Source: Promethearchaeota archaeon
GTDB taxonomy: Archaea > Asgardarchaeota > Lokiarchaeia > Helarchaeales > RDOG01
DNA: 64,000 nucleotides
Direction: 5' to 3'
Assembly (NCBI GenBank): GCA_011365055.1
Contig: RDOG01000012.1
Location: 1-64,000 of the forward strand
The notes beneath the pieces are model-generated. The model made no database searches. It had not been told where the DNA came from and saw nothing but the letters and a program-made list of their open reading frames with translations. Shown piece by piece: positions 1 to 7,675 of the stretch. The position numbers and the translations under genes were made by a program. The stretch's first letter is position 1, and every line of letters begins with the position of its first letter.

Positions 1-1464
1 ACTAATGCTTATATCATATATAATACTCCTGAATTACGTTCAAAGGCAAAGAATGGCGTGCATGAATTAATCAATTATGATGGAGTTATAATGACTGATT
101 CGGGAGCGTATCAATCCTGGATGTATAAAAAAGAATTGGAAATCACAAATGAAGAAATCATTAGATTTGAAGAAATTTTACAACCAGATATTGCGACTAT
201 TCTTGATGTATTTACCGATTCAAATGATAGAGAGACTGTAAAAAAAGGAGTAAATATGACTCTAGAAAGGGCTCGAGAATGTTTAGAAATTCGAGATCCT
301 AAAAAAGATATCATTTGGGCAGCACCAATTCAAGGCGGTCAGTTTATTGATCTCGTGAAATATTCCGCAATTGAATTATCTAAATTAGATTTCAAATACC
401 ATCCAATTGGAACCCTCGCCCCTGCGTTGATTTCGTATGATTATCAACGAGTTGCAGAACAAATAATTATTTCTAGATTATATTCGAATCAATCACGTCC
501 GCTTCATGCATTCTCAATCGGACATCCAATGTTTTTTGCCTTGGCAGTAGCATTGGGTGCTGATCTTTTCGATTCTTCAGCATATGCTTTATTTGCTAAA
601 GACAATCGTTATATTACCTCATCTGGAACCATTAGGTTAGAAAATTTGATGGAATTTCCATGTTCCTGTCCCATTTGTCTAGATACGACACCCGATGAAT
701 TACGTAAGATGGATCCCAAAATTCGAATTCCTTTGCTTGCTAAACATAATTTATACGTAACTTTTCAAGAATTAAAAACGATAAGGCAAGCAATTCATCA
801 AGGAAACTTATGGGAACTGGTTCAAGAACGATGTTCTTCTCACCCAAGTTTAGAAGGTGCTTTAACTTACATTCTTAAGAAATATAGAACGGATTTAATT
901 GAATTTGATCCTATAACTAAAAATTCTGCTTTTTTTTATGTTAATGCAACATCTTTTCTTCGTCCAGAAATCCAAAGACATTTGGATTTTATGGAAAAAC
1001 GTTGGGAGTTACCAAAAACGGTAAAGAATGTCATTATTTTTCCCGATTTAGAAACGCGTCCTATTGATTCTTGGCATTATCAAGAATTCATGAAAATATT
1101 CAAGAAAAATATTGGAGACAAACATCAAGAATTTCAAATTTTCATATTATCTCCCATATTTGGATTAATTCCAGAAGAATTGAAAGAAGTTTATCCTTTA
1201 AGTCAACATGAATATTCTTTTTCGCAAGAAATTCCACCTGATCCTATAATGAACTTTGTAAATCAATTTATTAAAAGACTAAATGAGCAAGTTCAAAAGT
1301 ATATTTTCATTGATTTTGAGCAAATAAAGAAGCAAGACGGCGAATTCTTTTCATTAGATAAACATTTTATTAGATATGTATTGACTCCACTTAATAAAAC
1401 AAGAATCCATATTGTTAATTTTAAAGATTTTAAAGAATACCTGTTAAAACCAAATGAAGAATAA
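1..1464 (+). CDS. tgtA: tRNA-guanine(15) transglycosylase, archaeosine pathway (5' partial)
   Basis: This enzyme swaps guanine-15 in the D-loop of archaeal tRNA for preQ0, the first step to archaeosine. The reading frame is open from base 1, and the residues before the first possible internal start (GTG at 58) fit the family, so the gene begins upstream of the window. The catalytic region shows DSGAYQSW and the DIATILDV segment. The zinc site is CSCPIC (near nt 660-680) followed by a His about 20 residues later. The C-terminal ~200 residues contain an SPIFGLIPEEL segment typical of the C1-type accessory domain of TgtA/ArcS proteins. I see no obvious PUA domain before the stop, so the PUA may be a separate gene. 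Two tRNA genes follow on the same strand. The family assignment is secure. Confidence 0.93.
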   Translation, partial: TNAYIIYNTPELRSKAKNGVHELINYDGVIMTDSGAYQSWMYKKELEITNEEIIRFEEILQPDIATILDVFTDSNDRETVKKGVNMTLERARECLEIRDPKKDIIWAAPIQGGQFIDLVKYSAIELSKLDFKYHPIGTLAPALISYDYQRVAEQIIISRLYSNQSRPLHAFSIGHPMFFALAVALGADLFDSSAYALFAKDNRYITSSGTIRLENLMEFPCSCPICLDTTPDELRKMDPKIRIPLLAKHNLYVTFQELKTIRQAIHQGNLWELVQERCSSHPSLEGALTYILKKYRTDLIEFDPITKNSAFFYVNATSFLRPEIQRHLDFMEKRWELPKTVKNVIIFPDLETRPIDSWHYQEFMKIFKKNIGDKHQEFQIFILSPIFGLIPEELKEVYPLSQHEYSFSQEIPPDPIMNFVNQFIKRLNEQVQKYIFIDFEQIKKQDGEFFSLDKHFIRYVLTPLNKTRIHIVNFKDFKEYLLKPNEE

Positions 1465-1566
1465 TATTTAATTTTATGAATAATGAAAAAAGCAAAATTT
1501 TTATTTTTACTTAGAAATTAAATCTTTAACTTATTTCAAAATGCGCTCATAGTATAGTTTGGCTAG

Positions 1567-1591
1567 AGCAGATGACTTTCACTGCAGTCAA
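1567..1591 (+). other. Predicted tRNA intron in the D-arm (25 nt)
   Basis: The insert has an internal helix GCAG (1568-1571) with CTGC (1582-1585). A 4-bp central helix pairs exon GGCT (1561-1564) with intron AGTC (1586-1589). Three-nucleotide bulges lie at 1565-1567 and 1590-1592, which is the archaeal bulge-helix-bulge layout. Cutting after the second base of each bulge removes 1567-1591 and yields a normal D-arm. Non-canonical tRNA introns are best known from Thermoproteota. Confidence 0.75.
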
Positions 1592-1627
1592 TACTTCAGC
1601 CTGCCACGTTGATGACCCGGGTTCAAA

Positions 1628-1657
1628 AATAAGAATTATATTTATTCTTATGGAAAA
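1628..1657 (+). other. Predicted tRNA intron in the T-loop (30 nt)
   Basis: The insert folds into an 8-bp hairpin, ATAAGAAT (1629-1636) with ATTCTTAT (1644-1651). Exon TTC (1622-1624) can pair with GAA (1653-1655), giving a relaxed bulge-helix-bulge with one A-G mismatch. Bulges are 1626-1628 and 1656-1658. Cutting after the second base of each bulge leaves the canonical T-loop TTCAAAT. Confidence 0.75.
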
Positions 1658-1679
1658 TCCCGGTGAGCGCACCAATCTT

Positions 1680-1756
1680 GCAACTGTGGTATAGCTTGGT
1701 TAGAACAAAGGGCTTCCAACCCTTTAACCCGGGTTCGAATCCCGGCAGTTGCACCA
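1680..1756 (+). tRNA. tRNA-Gly(TCC)
   Basis: Acceptor GCAACTG (1680-1686) pairs with CAGTTGC (1746-1752), followed by A1753 and encoded CCA. The anticodon arm is AAGGG / CTTCCAA / CCCTT with anticodon TCC. The T-arm is CCGGG / TTCGAAT / CCCGG. It has no intron and lies 5 nt after the CCA of tRNA-Gly(GCC), so the two are probably co-transcribed. Confidence 0.97.
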
Positions 1757-1890
1757 TTTCTCTCTTTATATCTCTCATTTATTTTAGTTTTCTTCAACCC
1801 TTTTTCGTTTAAAAACATCTTCGACAAAATTATCTTACCAATAAAATAAAAAATCTGTTCAATCTAACACGAATAGAGGAGGTATTTATA

Positions 1891-2439
1891 ATGGCAAAAA
1901 GTAAGAAACCGAAAAAAGGAAATTTAAAGACAGAAAAAACAAAGGAAAAATCTAATATGGAAAAACCTGAAATCAAAATCAATTTTTCAGATGAAGAATT
2001 ACTTGCTTATTGTGGCATTAATTGTAAGGAATGTAAATCTCTATCAAACAGACGTCTAACTTTAGCAAAATTATTTAAAGAATCACTGGAAGAGCTTCCA
2101 TTGGATATATTCAGAAAAATTGTTCCAATATTTAAGGATGTTGATACGGTTCTGGGTTTTTTAACTGGATTTACGCAATTTATGACTTATCAAACTTGTT
2201 GCACAGCATCAGGATTTCCGTGTGGAAAACCCGATTGTGAAATTAGGATCTGCGTAAAGGAAAAAGGAATTAGAACTTGTGCTGATTGTGTGGACTACGT
2301 AGCTTGCACAAAACTCGACTTTTTAAAACCACATCATGTGACTTTGATACAAGATTTAGATGAAATCAAAGAAAAAGGTGTCGAAAAATACATAGAAGGA
2401 AAAATAAAACCCTTTAAATTGCAACCAATTTCGATTTGA
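1891..2439 (+). CDS. DUF3795-family cysteine-rich protein
   Basis: This is a 182-residue cytoplasmic protein with a lysine-rich N-terminus of about 30 residues. It then shows the DUF3795 opening YCGINCKECKS, and later cysteine clusters (TCC, PCGKPDCEIRIC, TCADC, ACTK). The spacing suggests a zinc or iron-sulfur site. DUF3795 proteins have no established biochemical role. A good AGGAGG Shine-Dalgarno sequence lies 6-11 nt before the ATG. The gene stands alone between the tRNA pair and nep1. Confidence 0.75.
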   Translation: MAKSKKPKKGNLKTEKTKEKSNMEKPEIKINFSDEELLAYCGINCKECKSLSNRRLTLAKLFKESLEELPLDIFRKIVPIFKDVDTVLGFLTGFTQFMTYQTCCTASGFPCGKPDCEIRICVKEKGIRTCADCVDYVACTKLDFLKPHHVTLIQDLDEIKEKGVEKYIEGKIKPFKLQPISI

Positions 2440-2500
2440 GTGAAAATTTTTTATTCACTAATAATCAATTCTTTTTTTTATGTGTTCGTGTTAATAGTCT

Positions 2501-3193
2501 GTGATTATAGTGATAATACTCATTCTTGTTGAAACATCCTTAGAATTAATGCCGGTTGAAATTTGTAAAGTAGGAGCTATAAAAAAAGAAGCCTCGAAAA
2601 AAAACAAAAAAACTAGACATTTAATTCTTGATTCTGCAAGACATCGTCCTTTTATGGTAAATTTTAAGTTAAAAAATAAAGATAAACGTGGGAGACCTGA
2701 TATCTTACATCGATTTCTTTTATTCTCGTTAGGAACATTAGCGAGTAAAAAAGGGAAATTGCGAATATTTATTCATACGCTTTTTAACGAGACTTTTGAA
2801 GCTAATCAAAAATTACGTTTGCCTCGGAATTATATAAGATTTATTGGCCTTTTTGAACAATTTCTAGTAAAAAAGAAGGTTCCACTTCAAGGAGAGCCTT
2901 TAATGTTATTAAAAAAACAGACCTTAAATGAGCTATTGGACGAAATTAATCCTACTAAAACAATTTTATTATCTGAACAAGGAAAAAAAGTAAATATTAA
3001 CGAATATTTAGCTTCATTGGAGAATATTCAAGAAAATAATTATGTATTTCTTATTGGAGGCTTTCCCTTTGGTGATTTTACCGAAGAAACCAAGAATTTG
3101 GCATATGATATCATCTCCATTGGGGAAGAATCGTTATCTTCAACAGTAATTGCTGCAAAAGTAATTATCAATTATGAAAATCTCATATTATGA
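2501..3193 (+). CDS. nep1: Nep1/Emg1 rRNA pseudouridine N1-methyltransferase
   Basis: Nep1 is a SPOUT-fold enzyme that methylates a pseudouridine in helix 35 of 16S rRNA and helps assemble the small subunit. The 230-residue protein has the expected strong first beta strand, the RGRPDILH segment, the PRNYIRFIGL motif, and the C-terminal knot region with LIGGFPFGDF. The start is GTG at 2501; it places the first strand correctly. The gene is followed after 12 nt by rnp4 and then yhbY, a ribosome/RNA-processing operon. Confidence 0.93.
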   Translation: MIIVIILILVETSLELMPVEICKVGAIKKEASKKNKKTRHLILDSARHRPFMVNFKLKNKDKRGRPDILHRFLLFSLGTLASKKGKLRIFIHTLFNETFEANQKLRLPRNYIRFIGLFEQFLVKKKVPLQGEPLMLLKKQTLNELLDEINPTKTILLSEQGKKVNINEYLASLENIQENNYVFLIGGFPFGDFTEETKNLAYDIISIGEESLSSTVIAAKVIINYENLIL

Positions 3194-3205
3194 AAAGTTT
3201 TAAAG

Positions 3206-3562
3206 ATGTCAAAACGAAAAATTAGAAAAGCAATAATAAAAAAGATTGCTGCACAAAGAATTGAATTATTATTGAATTTAGCAGAAGAACAGATATTAAA
3301 ACATCATGACAAAGATAAGTCCAGAAGATATGCATATCTTGCGAAAAGAATTAGTATGAAATCAAATGTTAAAATTCCGCAAGAATTAAAACGACGAATT
3401 TGTAGTAATTGTCACATATATTTGGTTCCAGGCATAAATTGTAGGGTAAGAATAAATAAAAGGAGATCTCCGCATGTAGTACATACGTGCTTGGAATGTA
3501 ATCATAAAAAAAGATACGTAATAAAAAAAAGTAATAAAAATGAAAAAAATAAGGAATCCTAA
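3206..3562 (+). CDS. rnp4: RNase P protein component 4 (Rpp21 family)
   Basis: Rnp4 is the archaeal counterpart of Rpp21, a zinc-binding protein that pairs with Rnp1 on the RNase P RNA specificity domain for tRNA 5' maturation. It is 118 residues with a basic helical N-terminus and a zinc ribbon formed by CSNC and CLEC pairs. The tail is lysine/asparagine-rich. Its last 23 nt overlap the following yhbY gene, so translation is probably coupled. Confidence 0.93.
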   Translation: MSKRKIRKAIIKKIAAQRIELLLNLAEEQILKHHDKDKSRRYAYLAKRISMKSNVKIPQELKRRICSNCHIYLVPGINCRVRINKRRSPHVVHTCLECNHKKRYVIKKSNKNEKNKES

Positions 3563-3812
3563 AAAAGCAGAATTGGTTAAGGATGTAATGCACGGTCCAC
3601 CACACATACATGTTGGGAAGAATGGCATTAATGAACAAGTTATTTTAGAAATTAAAACTCAATTAAAAAGAAATAAGATAATTAAAATAAAGTTCCAAAA
3701 ATCTATAATCGAAGAAAGAGATATTAAGGAATTGATTGAAGAAATTACAAAACAAACAAGATCTTCGTTAGTAGATCTTAGGGGACATAATATCATTATC
3801 TCAAAAAATTGA
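3540..3812 (+). CDS. YhbY/CRS1-YhbY (CRM) family RNA-binding protein
   Basis: A single-domain CRM protein of 90 residues. The family folds like IF3-C and binds RNA, probably on pre-ribosomes. The GKNGINEQV segment is the family's GxxG-like RNA-binding turn, and the C-terminus LRGHNIIISKN fits the final strand. It starts inside rnp4 and closes the nep1-rnp4-yhbY operon, which supports a role in ribosome or RNA maturation. Confidence 0.88.
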   Translation: MKKIRNPKKAELVKDVMHGPPHIHVGKNGINEQVILEIKTQLKRNKIIKIKFQKSIIEERDIKELIEEITKQTRSSLVDLRGHNIIISKN

Positions 3813-3884
3813 TTTTACAAAAAAACATAGCTTTAATTTAATGTATTTTTAATACTTTTACATGCAATTATTAAAGGTGATTCC

Positions 3885-4202
3885 GTGCCTGGATTAGAAG
3901 AATTGGCAAAAAGTAACGTCCAAAAAGTAAAAGGAAAATTTAACAAGAACGTTGTTCAATTGGTTACTATTTCCACTTGTATTTGGTGCAAAAGAATGAA
4001 AAACATGCTAAATGAAAACGAAATTGAATATGAATACACTGACATTGATTTGCTACCAATATTAGAAAAGAATTCACTCAAGAGATTTTTGTTAAATTAT
4101 ACGGATAGATTAGCTTTTCCTATGGCCTTTGTTAATGGGAAATATTATGGAACCGGCGATGCTGATGGATTATTAAGGAGGTTAAAGGAAGATGGTAACT
4201 AA
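3885..4202 (+). CDS. Glutaredoxin-like protein with CIWC redox motif
   Basis: A 105-residue thioredoxin-fold protein. The active site TCIWCK lies in the usual place after the first strand, and the cis-proline segment AFPMAFVNG and a GTGDAD segment follow. The start is GTG at 3885. It overlaps the next gene, a ferredoxin:thioredoxin reductase catalytic chain, by 11 nt. The most likely reading is that this is the redox partner that the reductase reduces; that link is inferred from the overlap. Confidence 0.82.
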   Translation: MPGLEELAKSNVQKVKGKFNKNVVQLVTISTCIWCKRMKNMLNENEIEYEYTDIDLLPILEKNSLKRFLLNYTDRLAFPMAFVNGKYYGTGDADGLLRRLKEDGN

Positions 4203-4521
4203 AGAAGATATAAGAAAGCTAGTTGAACAAAATGCTAAATCAAATAATTGGCTTCTTCCTGAAGATAAAGATTGGTTAGAAGGATTACTTGATGGATTAT
4301 TTGAAAACAAGCAACGTTATAAATATCCTTCATGTCCATGTCGATTATCAGAAGGAAAATATGATCTTGATAAAGATTTAATTTGTCCTTGTGATTATGC
4401 GCCTCAAGATATTAAGGAATTTGGTCATTGTTATTGTGGTTTATTTTACGATCCAAGTTTTTTTAAAAGTAATAAAAAATTTGAACAAATACCTGAACGA
4501 CGAACAAAACAGCCAGAATGA
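4192..4521 (+). CDS. ftrB: Ferredoxin:thioredoxin reductase, catalytic (beta) chain
   Basis: FTR beta uses a [4Fe-4S] cluster beside a disulfide to pass electrons one at a time from ferredoxin to a thioredoxin-like partner. The signature is complete: CPC (SCPCRL), then CPC (ICPCDY), then CYC in GHCYCGLF. Length (109 residues) is normal. There is no alpha chain nearby, as in other archaeal FTR-beta proteins. Translational coupling to the glutaredoxin-like gene upstream indicates a two-gene redox unit. Confidence 0.9.
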   Translation: MVTKEDIRKLVEQNAKSNNWLLPEDKDWLEGLLDGLFENKQRYKYPSCPCRLSEGKYDLDKDLICPCDYAPQDIKEFGHCYCGLFYDPSFFKSNKKFEQIPERRTKQPE

Positions 4522-4612
4522 GCATTTTCTTTTTTCTTTTTATTTTTCTTCTGTAAAATAATATTTATAAAATCACTAGAAAACTTAATTCAGAAGTATT
4601 AGGTTGATTCAG

Positions 4613-5029
4613 ATGGGTGAGAAAATAGAAAAAAAATTAAGATTACCTGAACAAAGTGCAACTGGGAATGCGGTATTCATATTTACTATCATAACATCAC
4701 TCTTTTATATTGTAGCAGGTGCTTTTATTATCGCATTACCTGAAATGGCGCAAGTTTCATTTACTTTTCAATTTAATAACATAGCAATGGGTGCATTAAA
4801 CTTTATCTGTGCAGCTGGATTAATATGCTCGGGAATTCCAATCAAAAAAAGAAAATATATCTTGGGTTCCTCTTGTATATTAGGAGTAACTATCTTTGGT
4901 TTCGTTATTGGTGGAGGATTTCTTGTTGCACCGCTTTGGGGAATCTCCAGTGCGATGATTGGCTATATAACTGATCCTCTTGAAGCTAAATTATATGAGC
5001 GAAAAATGGCTCAAGAAAAAGTAGTTTAG
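4613..5029 (+). CDS. Small membrane protein with four predicted transmembrane segments
   Basis: I do not recognise this family. The 138-residue protein has a charged N-terminus, then four hydrophobic segments (about residues 21-43, 54-71, 79-100 and 103-118) and a charged C-terminus. I start it at ATG 4613 rather than the in-frame TTG at 4604. No catalytic motifs are visible. It is separated from both neighbours and may be monocistronic. Confidence 0.65.
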   Translation: MGEKIEKKLRLPEQSATGNAVFIFTIITSLFYIVAGAFIIALPEMAQVSFTFQFNNIAMGALNFICAAGLICSGIPIKKRKYILGSSCILGVTIFGFVIGGGFLVAPLWGISSAMIGYITDPLEAKLYERKMAQEKVV

Positions 5030-5093
5030 TAAATCAAGAAGATATTTTCTTCTTTTAAAGATAAAATAAAAGAAAAAAAGAAAAATATAGATC

Positions 5094-6317
5094 TTATTCT
5101 TCGTGAACTCTAAATAAGTCTATATCGCCGGGATCTTTCGGTACTGTTTGTCCTAAAATCTTAACAAATTCCCTTGTTGAACGTTCTATATCTTTAGATT
5201 GCGTGATATACCTTCCTACAATTATTATATCCGCTCCACTTCCTAGTGCCTCGGGTGCCGTATCAGGTCGAATTCCTCCAGCAACTGATACTAACAGTTT
5301 CGGATATTTTACCTTAATTTGTTTAGTCCGTTCTGCTCTTAATGCAATGGGATCCATTCCTGTTCCTTCTCCAGCTTCGGTGTCAATTGCTTTATGAAGA
5401 ATAACAACATTAGGTAGATCTTTTAAAGAATCTAATTTAGCTAAAGGGTCCTTGACTTCCATCATATCCACGATTGCATAAATACCAACCCGTTTAGCCT
5501 CGTATATGAATCTATCAATTGATTCTTTCGAAGCAAGACCTGAAGCAACTACTGCATCTGCGGTTTCTTCGTAAGCCATGTCAACTTCAACCTTTCCAAC
5601 ATCTAATGTTTTTAAATCTGCAACAATAAAGGCATCTTTTGCTCCAGGAATTTTTCTCATTTCCTGAATGACACTTACTCCATATCTTTTAATTAAGGGT
5701 GTACCTGCTTCTAAGATGATCCTATCACTCTTTGCCATGTTTTCTATTACTTTTCTGGTGATTTCTAAGCTTGGATTGTCAAGTGCAATTTGTAAGTAAG
5801 GAGGTCTCCATAATCTTGGTACTTTGAAACCCATGATGGGATGTTTTGCACGATCTTTATCATACAAGATTTTATCCACCGTTGGATATTTATCTAAAGC
5901 TCGTTTTATTGCTAATTTAGTTGCACCATAATTATAATGATAGATTTTTCTTAAGTCCTCCGCTTGTGGCGATATGAACACGCTACAAACAATGACCCAA
6001 TCATCAGCTTTATCTTTTGGGATGGTTCCTTCTTCTAATGCGTCTGCAATTGCCTTTGCGACTGCCGCTTGTGCAGGTCCAAAGATTTTTGATACATCTC
6101 CACCAGATTTTATCGTCACTTTGGGGATGATGGCAGTAAACGGTTTGCATGGTAAGTTTGGTCTTATCACTGCTAATAATGGAGTATGTCCTGCAGAAAG
6201 TTGAGATAATGCATTTGCAAAAGCCACACCTACAGGACCTTCACGATCACCAATCATAAGATCCACGTGTGCTACTTCTTGACCTGATCCTAATAAGGCT
6301 TCTCCTATTTCAAACAT
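5094..6317 (-). CDS. fae-hps: Bifunctional formaldehyde-activating enzyme / 3-hexulose-6-phosphate synthase
   Basis: The N-terminal ~160 residues are Fae, which condenses formaldehyde with tetrahydromethanopterin; His17 in AHVDLMIGD matches the Fae catalytic histidine. The rest (about 165-407) is Hps, an orotidine-decarboxylase-fold enzyme that interconverts formaldehyde plus ribulose 5-phosphate with hexulose 6-phosphate; VADLKTLDVGKVE is its metal-site strand. In archaea lacking the oxidative pentose pathway, this fusion makes ribulose 5-phosphate from hexulose phosphate and captures the released formaldehyde. The start codon lies inside the end of the upstream winged-helix gene (8-nt overlap), so the two form an operon. 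Confidence 0.95.
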   Translation of the reverse strand: MFEIGEALLGSGQEVAHVDLMIGDREGPVGVAFANALSQLSAGHTPLLAVIRPNLPCKPFTAIIPKVTIKSGGDVSKIFGPAQAAVAKAIADALEEGTIPKDKADDWVIVCSVFISPQAEDLRKIYHYNYGATKLAIKRALDKYPTVDKILYDKDRAKHPIMGFKVPRLWRPPYLQIALDNPSLEITRKVIENMAKSDRIILEAGTPLIKRYGVSVIQEMRKIPGAKDAFIVADLKTLDVGKVEVDMAYEETADAVVASGLASKESIDRFIYEAKRVGIYAIVDMMEVKDPLAKLDSLKDLPNVVILHKAIDTEAGEGTGMDPIALRAERTKQIKVKYPKLLVSVAGGIRPDTAPEALGSGADIIIVGRYITQSKDIERSTREFVKILGQTVPKDPGDIDLFRVHEE

Positions 6318-6741
6318 TTTTTGATCCTTTTCCTAATAATTTAATTCTTCCTTTATCAGTAATTTGATATAATCCTGTAACTACCTGATCAATCAAACCT
6401 CTTTTCTTTAAATCCTTTAAAATCCGATGAACATAAGCATTTGAAATATTCAATTTTGATTTTATTAATTTCGGGCTAATAGTTTTAAATTCATTCAATA
6501 ATAGCAGAATTTTATATTCGTTTATTGGTCCTTCGTAACTATAGATCGTTTTGATACCTTGATCGTAGGTTAAATATTTTTTAACAAGCATTTGAATGTC
6601 CAAAATGAGTCTTTCAAATACATTTCCTTGGAAACTCGTTAATTCTTCAACCTTAATTATTGAATCATTTTTTAATCTATCAAAATCTTCTTCGTTTATG
6701 TTTATTTCTTTCTGATTTATTTCTAATTTCATGTTCATCAA
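6310..6741 (-). CDS. Winged-helix DNA-binding protein, probable regulator of fae-hps
   Basis: The 143-residue protein ends in a winged helix (about residues 68-135) with the recognition-helix pattern NISNAYVHRILKDLKKRG and a wing ending in YQITDKG. The N-terminal half is helical and unassigned. It overlaps fae-hps by 8 nt and is followed by it, so it may control its own operon. Two palindromes lie just upstream (6769-6788 and 6845-6855). The regulatory link is inferred from position. Confidence 0.75.
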   Translation of the reverse strand: MMNMKLEINQKEININEEDFDRLKNDSIIKVEELTSFQGNVFERLILDIQMLVKKYLTYDQGIKTIYSYEGPINEYKILLLLNEFKTISPKLIKSKLNISNAYVHRILKDLKKRGLIDQVVTGLYQITDKGRIKLLGKGSKNV

Positions 6742-6768
6742 TTTTTTTAATTGATAATTTGTTCATAT

Positions 6769-6788
6769 TTGGTCTTTTTTAAGACCAA
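6769..6788. promoter_or_regulatory. Perfect inverted repeat upstream of the winged-helix/fae-hps operon
   Basis: Arms TTGGTCTT and AAGACCAA (8 bp each) flank a 4-nt spacer, starting 28 nt before the start codon at 6741. That is a plausible operator in the 5' leader. It could also be a transcription terminator for the gene ending at 6883, since a short T-run sits in the spacer. Confidence 0.45.
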
Positions 6789-6844
6789 TATTTTATCAGC
6801 AAGTACAAATAATCCCTAGTATTTATATACTTGTTGTATACAAA

Positions 6845-6855
6845 GGTTGACAACC
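6845..6855. promoter_or_regulatory. Short inverted repeat GGTTG-A-CAACC
   Basis: A 5-bp-arm palindrome about 104 nt upstream of the winged-helix gene, next to an AT-rich stretch (6818-6842) holding TATA-like sequence. It could be a regulator binding site; no experimental or comparative support is available here. Confidence 0.3.
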
Positions 6856-6882
6856 GACAAACCAAAGGAAATAAACTATATA

Positions 6883-7578
6883 CTATTTAGTATTTAACTC
6901 AAATAAAAAGTCAACGATTTTTTCTTTTTCAAGAATTTGAATTACATTAACATTTACCTTTGTTTGTGTATTAAATTGAGTTTTTTGAATTTCTTCTTGC
7001 ATTTCATATTCTATGAATCCTGAAATCAAATAATAGTGATTTGGATTAGAAATTAAATCCGAATTTCGCATTCTAATCGTGATAGATCCATCTTTATTGA
7101 TGATGGGTGGTCTATCCCACGTATAATCATCATATAATGAAATAATTGAATCAATTATTTCCAGTATGCCATTTGCTAATTCTTCTGGTTTAGGAAAATC
7201 TCCTTTTTTTATTTTATTTCTAAATTTATTGATGATACTAACATCTATAAAATCTTGAAAATTCATTTCAGTAGCTACTAATTTACCTAAGTTCTTTATA
7301 TCATCTTTTTTTAAATCCAGTTTTGTTAAATTCTTTAAAATTGAATTCACTATTGAAAAGATTAAATAATTTCTTTTTTCAAGTAATAAATTATCTTTTA
7401 ATATCCAAACTTTATATTGGCTAATTTGATGTTCAGATATCAAATCCTCTTCTTCTAAAATTTTTAAATATTTTGTAACTGTAGTTCTACTATGATTTAA
7501 GCGTTCAGAAATACTTCTAATACTCAAACCTAAATGAGAATTTTTCAATAATTCCAAAATCTTGGTTTTTATCTCCAT
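6883..7578 (-). CDS. HTH transcriptional regulator with unassigned sensor domain
   Basis: A 231-residue protein. Residues 1-60 form a winged helix (SIRSISERLNHSRTTVTKYLKIL), followed by about 170 residues I cannot assign. That region has a GILEIIDSIISLYDDYTW segment and later short strands, suggestive of a ligand- or signal-binding domain. It is divergent from the large FAD oxidoreductase gene starting 97 nt away, so control of that gene is possible. Confidence 0.7.
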   Translation of the reverse strand: MEIKTKILELLKNSHLGLSIRSISERLNHSRTTVTKYLKILEEEDLISEHQISQYKVWILKDNLLLEKRNYLIFSIVNSILKNLTKLDLKKDDIKNLGKLVATEMNFQDFIDVSIINKFRNKIKKGDFPKPEELANGILEIIDSIISLYDDYTWDRPPIINKDGSITIRMRNSDLISNPNHYYLISGFIEYEMQEEIQKTQFNTQTKVNVNVIQILEKEKIVDFLFELNTK

Positions 7579-7675
7579 TAAAACATCACAAAAAATTTAA
7601 AAACAAATTAACATAGTGGCATACTTAGTCTGGTTATACTGGTATATTAACATTACTATTTTCGAGGTCAAAATA

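Larger units (their letters stand above)
1543..1674 (+). tRNA. tRNA-Gly(GCC) interrupted by two non-canonical introns
   Basis: The acceptor stem is GCGCTCA (1543-1549) with TGAGCGC (1664-1670), discriminator A1671 and an encoded CCA (1672-1674). The anticodon arm is TCAGC / CTGCCAC / GTTGA (1596-1612), giving anticodon GCC (1603-1605). The gene is 55 nt too long. Removing 1567-1591 restores a D-arm of the same length and pattern as the neighbouring tRNA-Gly(TCC). Removing 1628-1657 restores the T-arm CCGGG / TTCAAAT / CCCGG. The predicted mature molecule is 74 nt before CCA. The anticodon loop has no intron. The exon structure is read directly; splicing is inferred from the bulge-helix-bulge-like folds. 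Confidence 0.85.

Noticed and set aside
1567..1591. The CTTTCAC string inside tRNA-Gly looked like a tRNA-Glu(TTC) anticodon loop.
   Set aside because: It lies in the D-arm insert; no flanking stem pairs with it, and treating it as intron restores a perfect tRNA-Gly(GCC).
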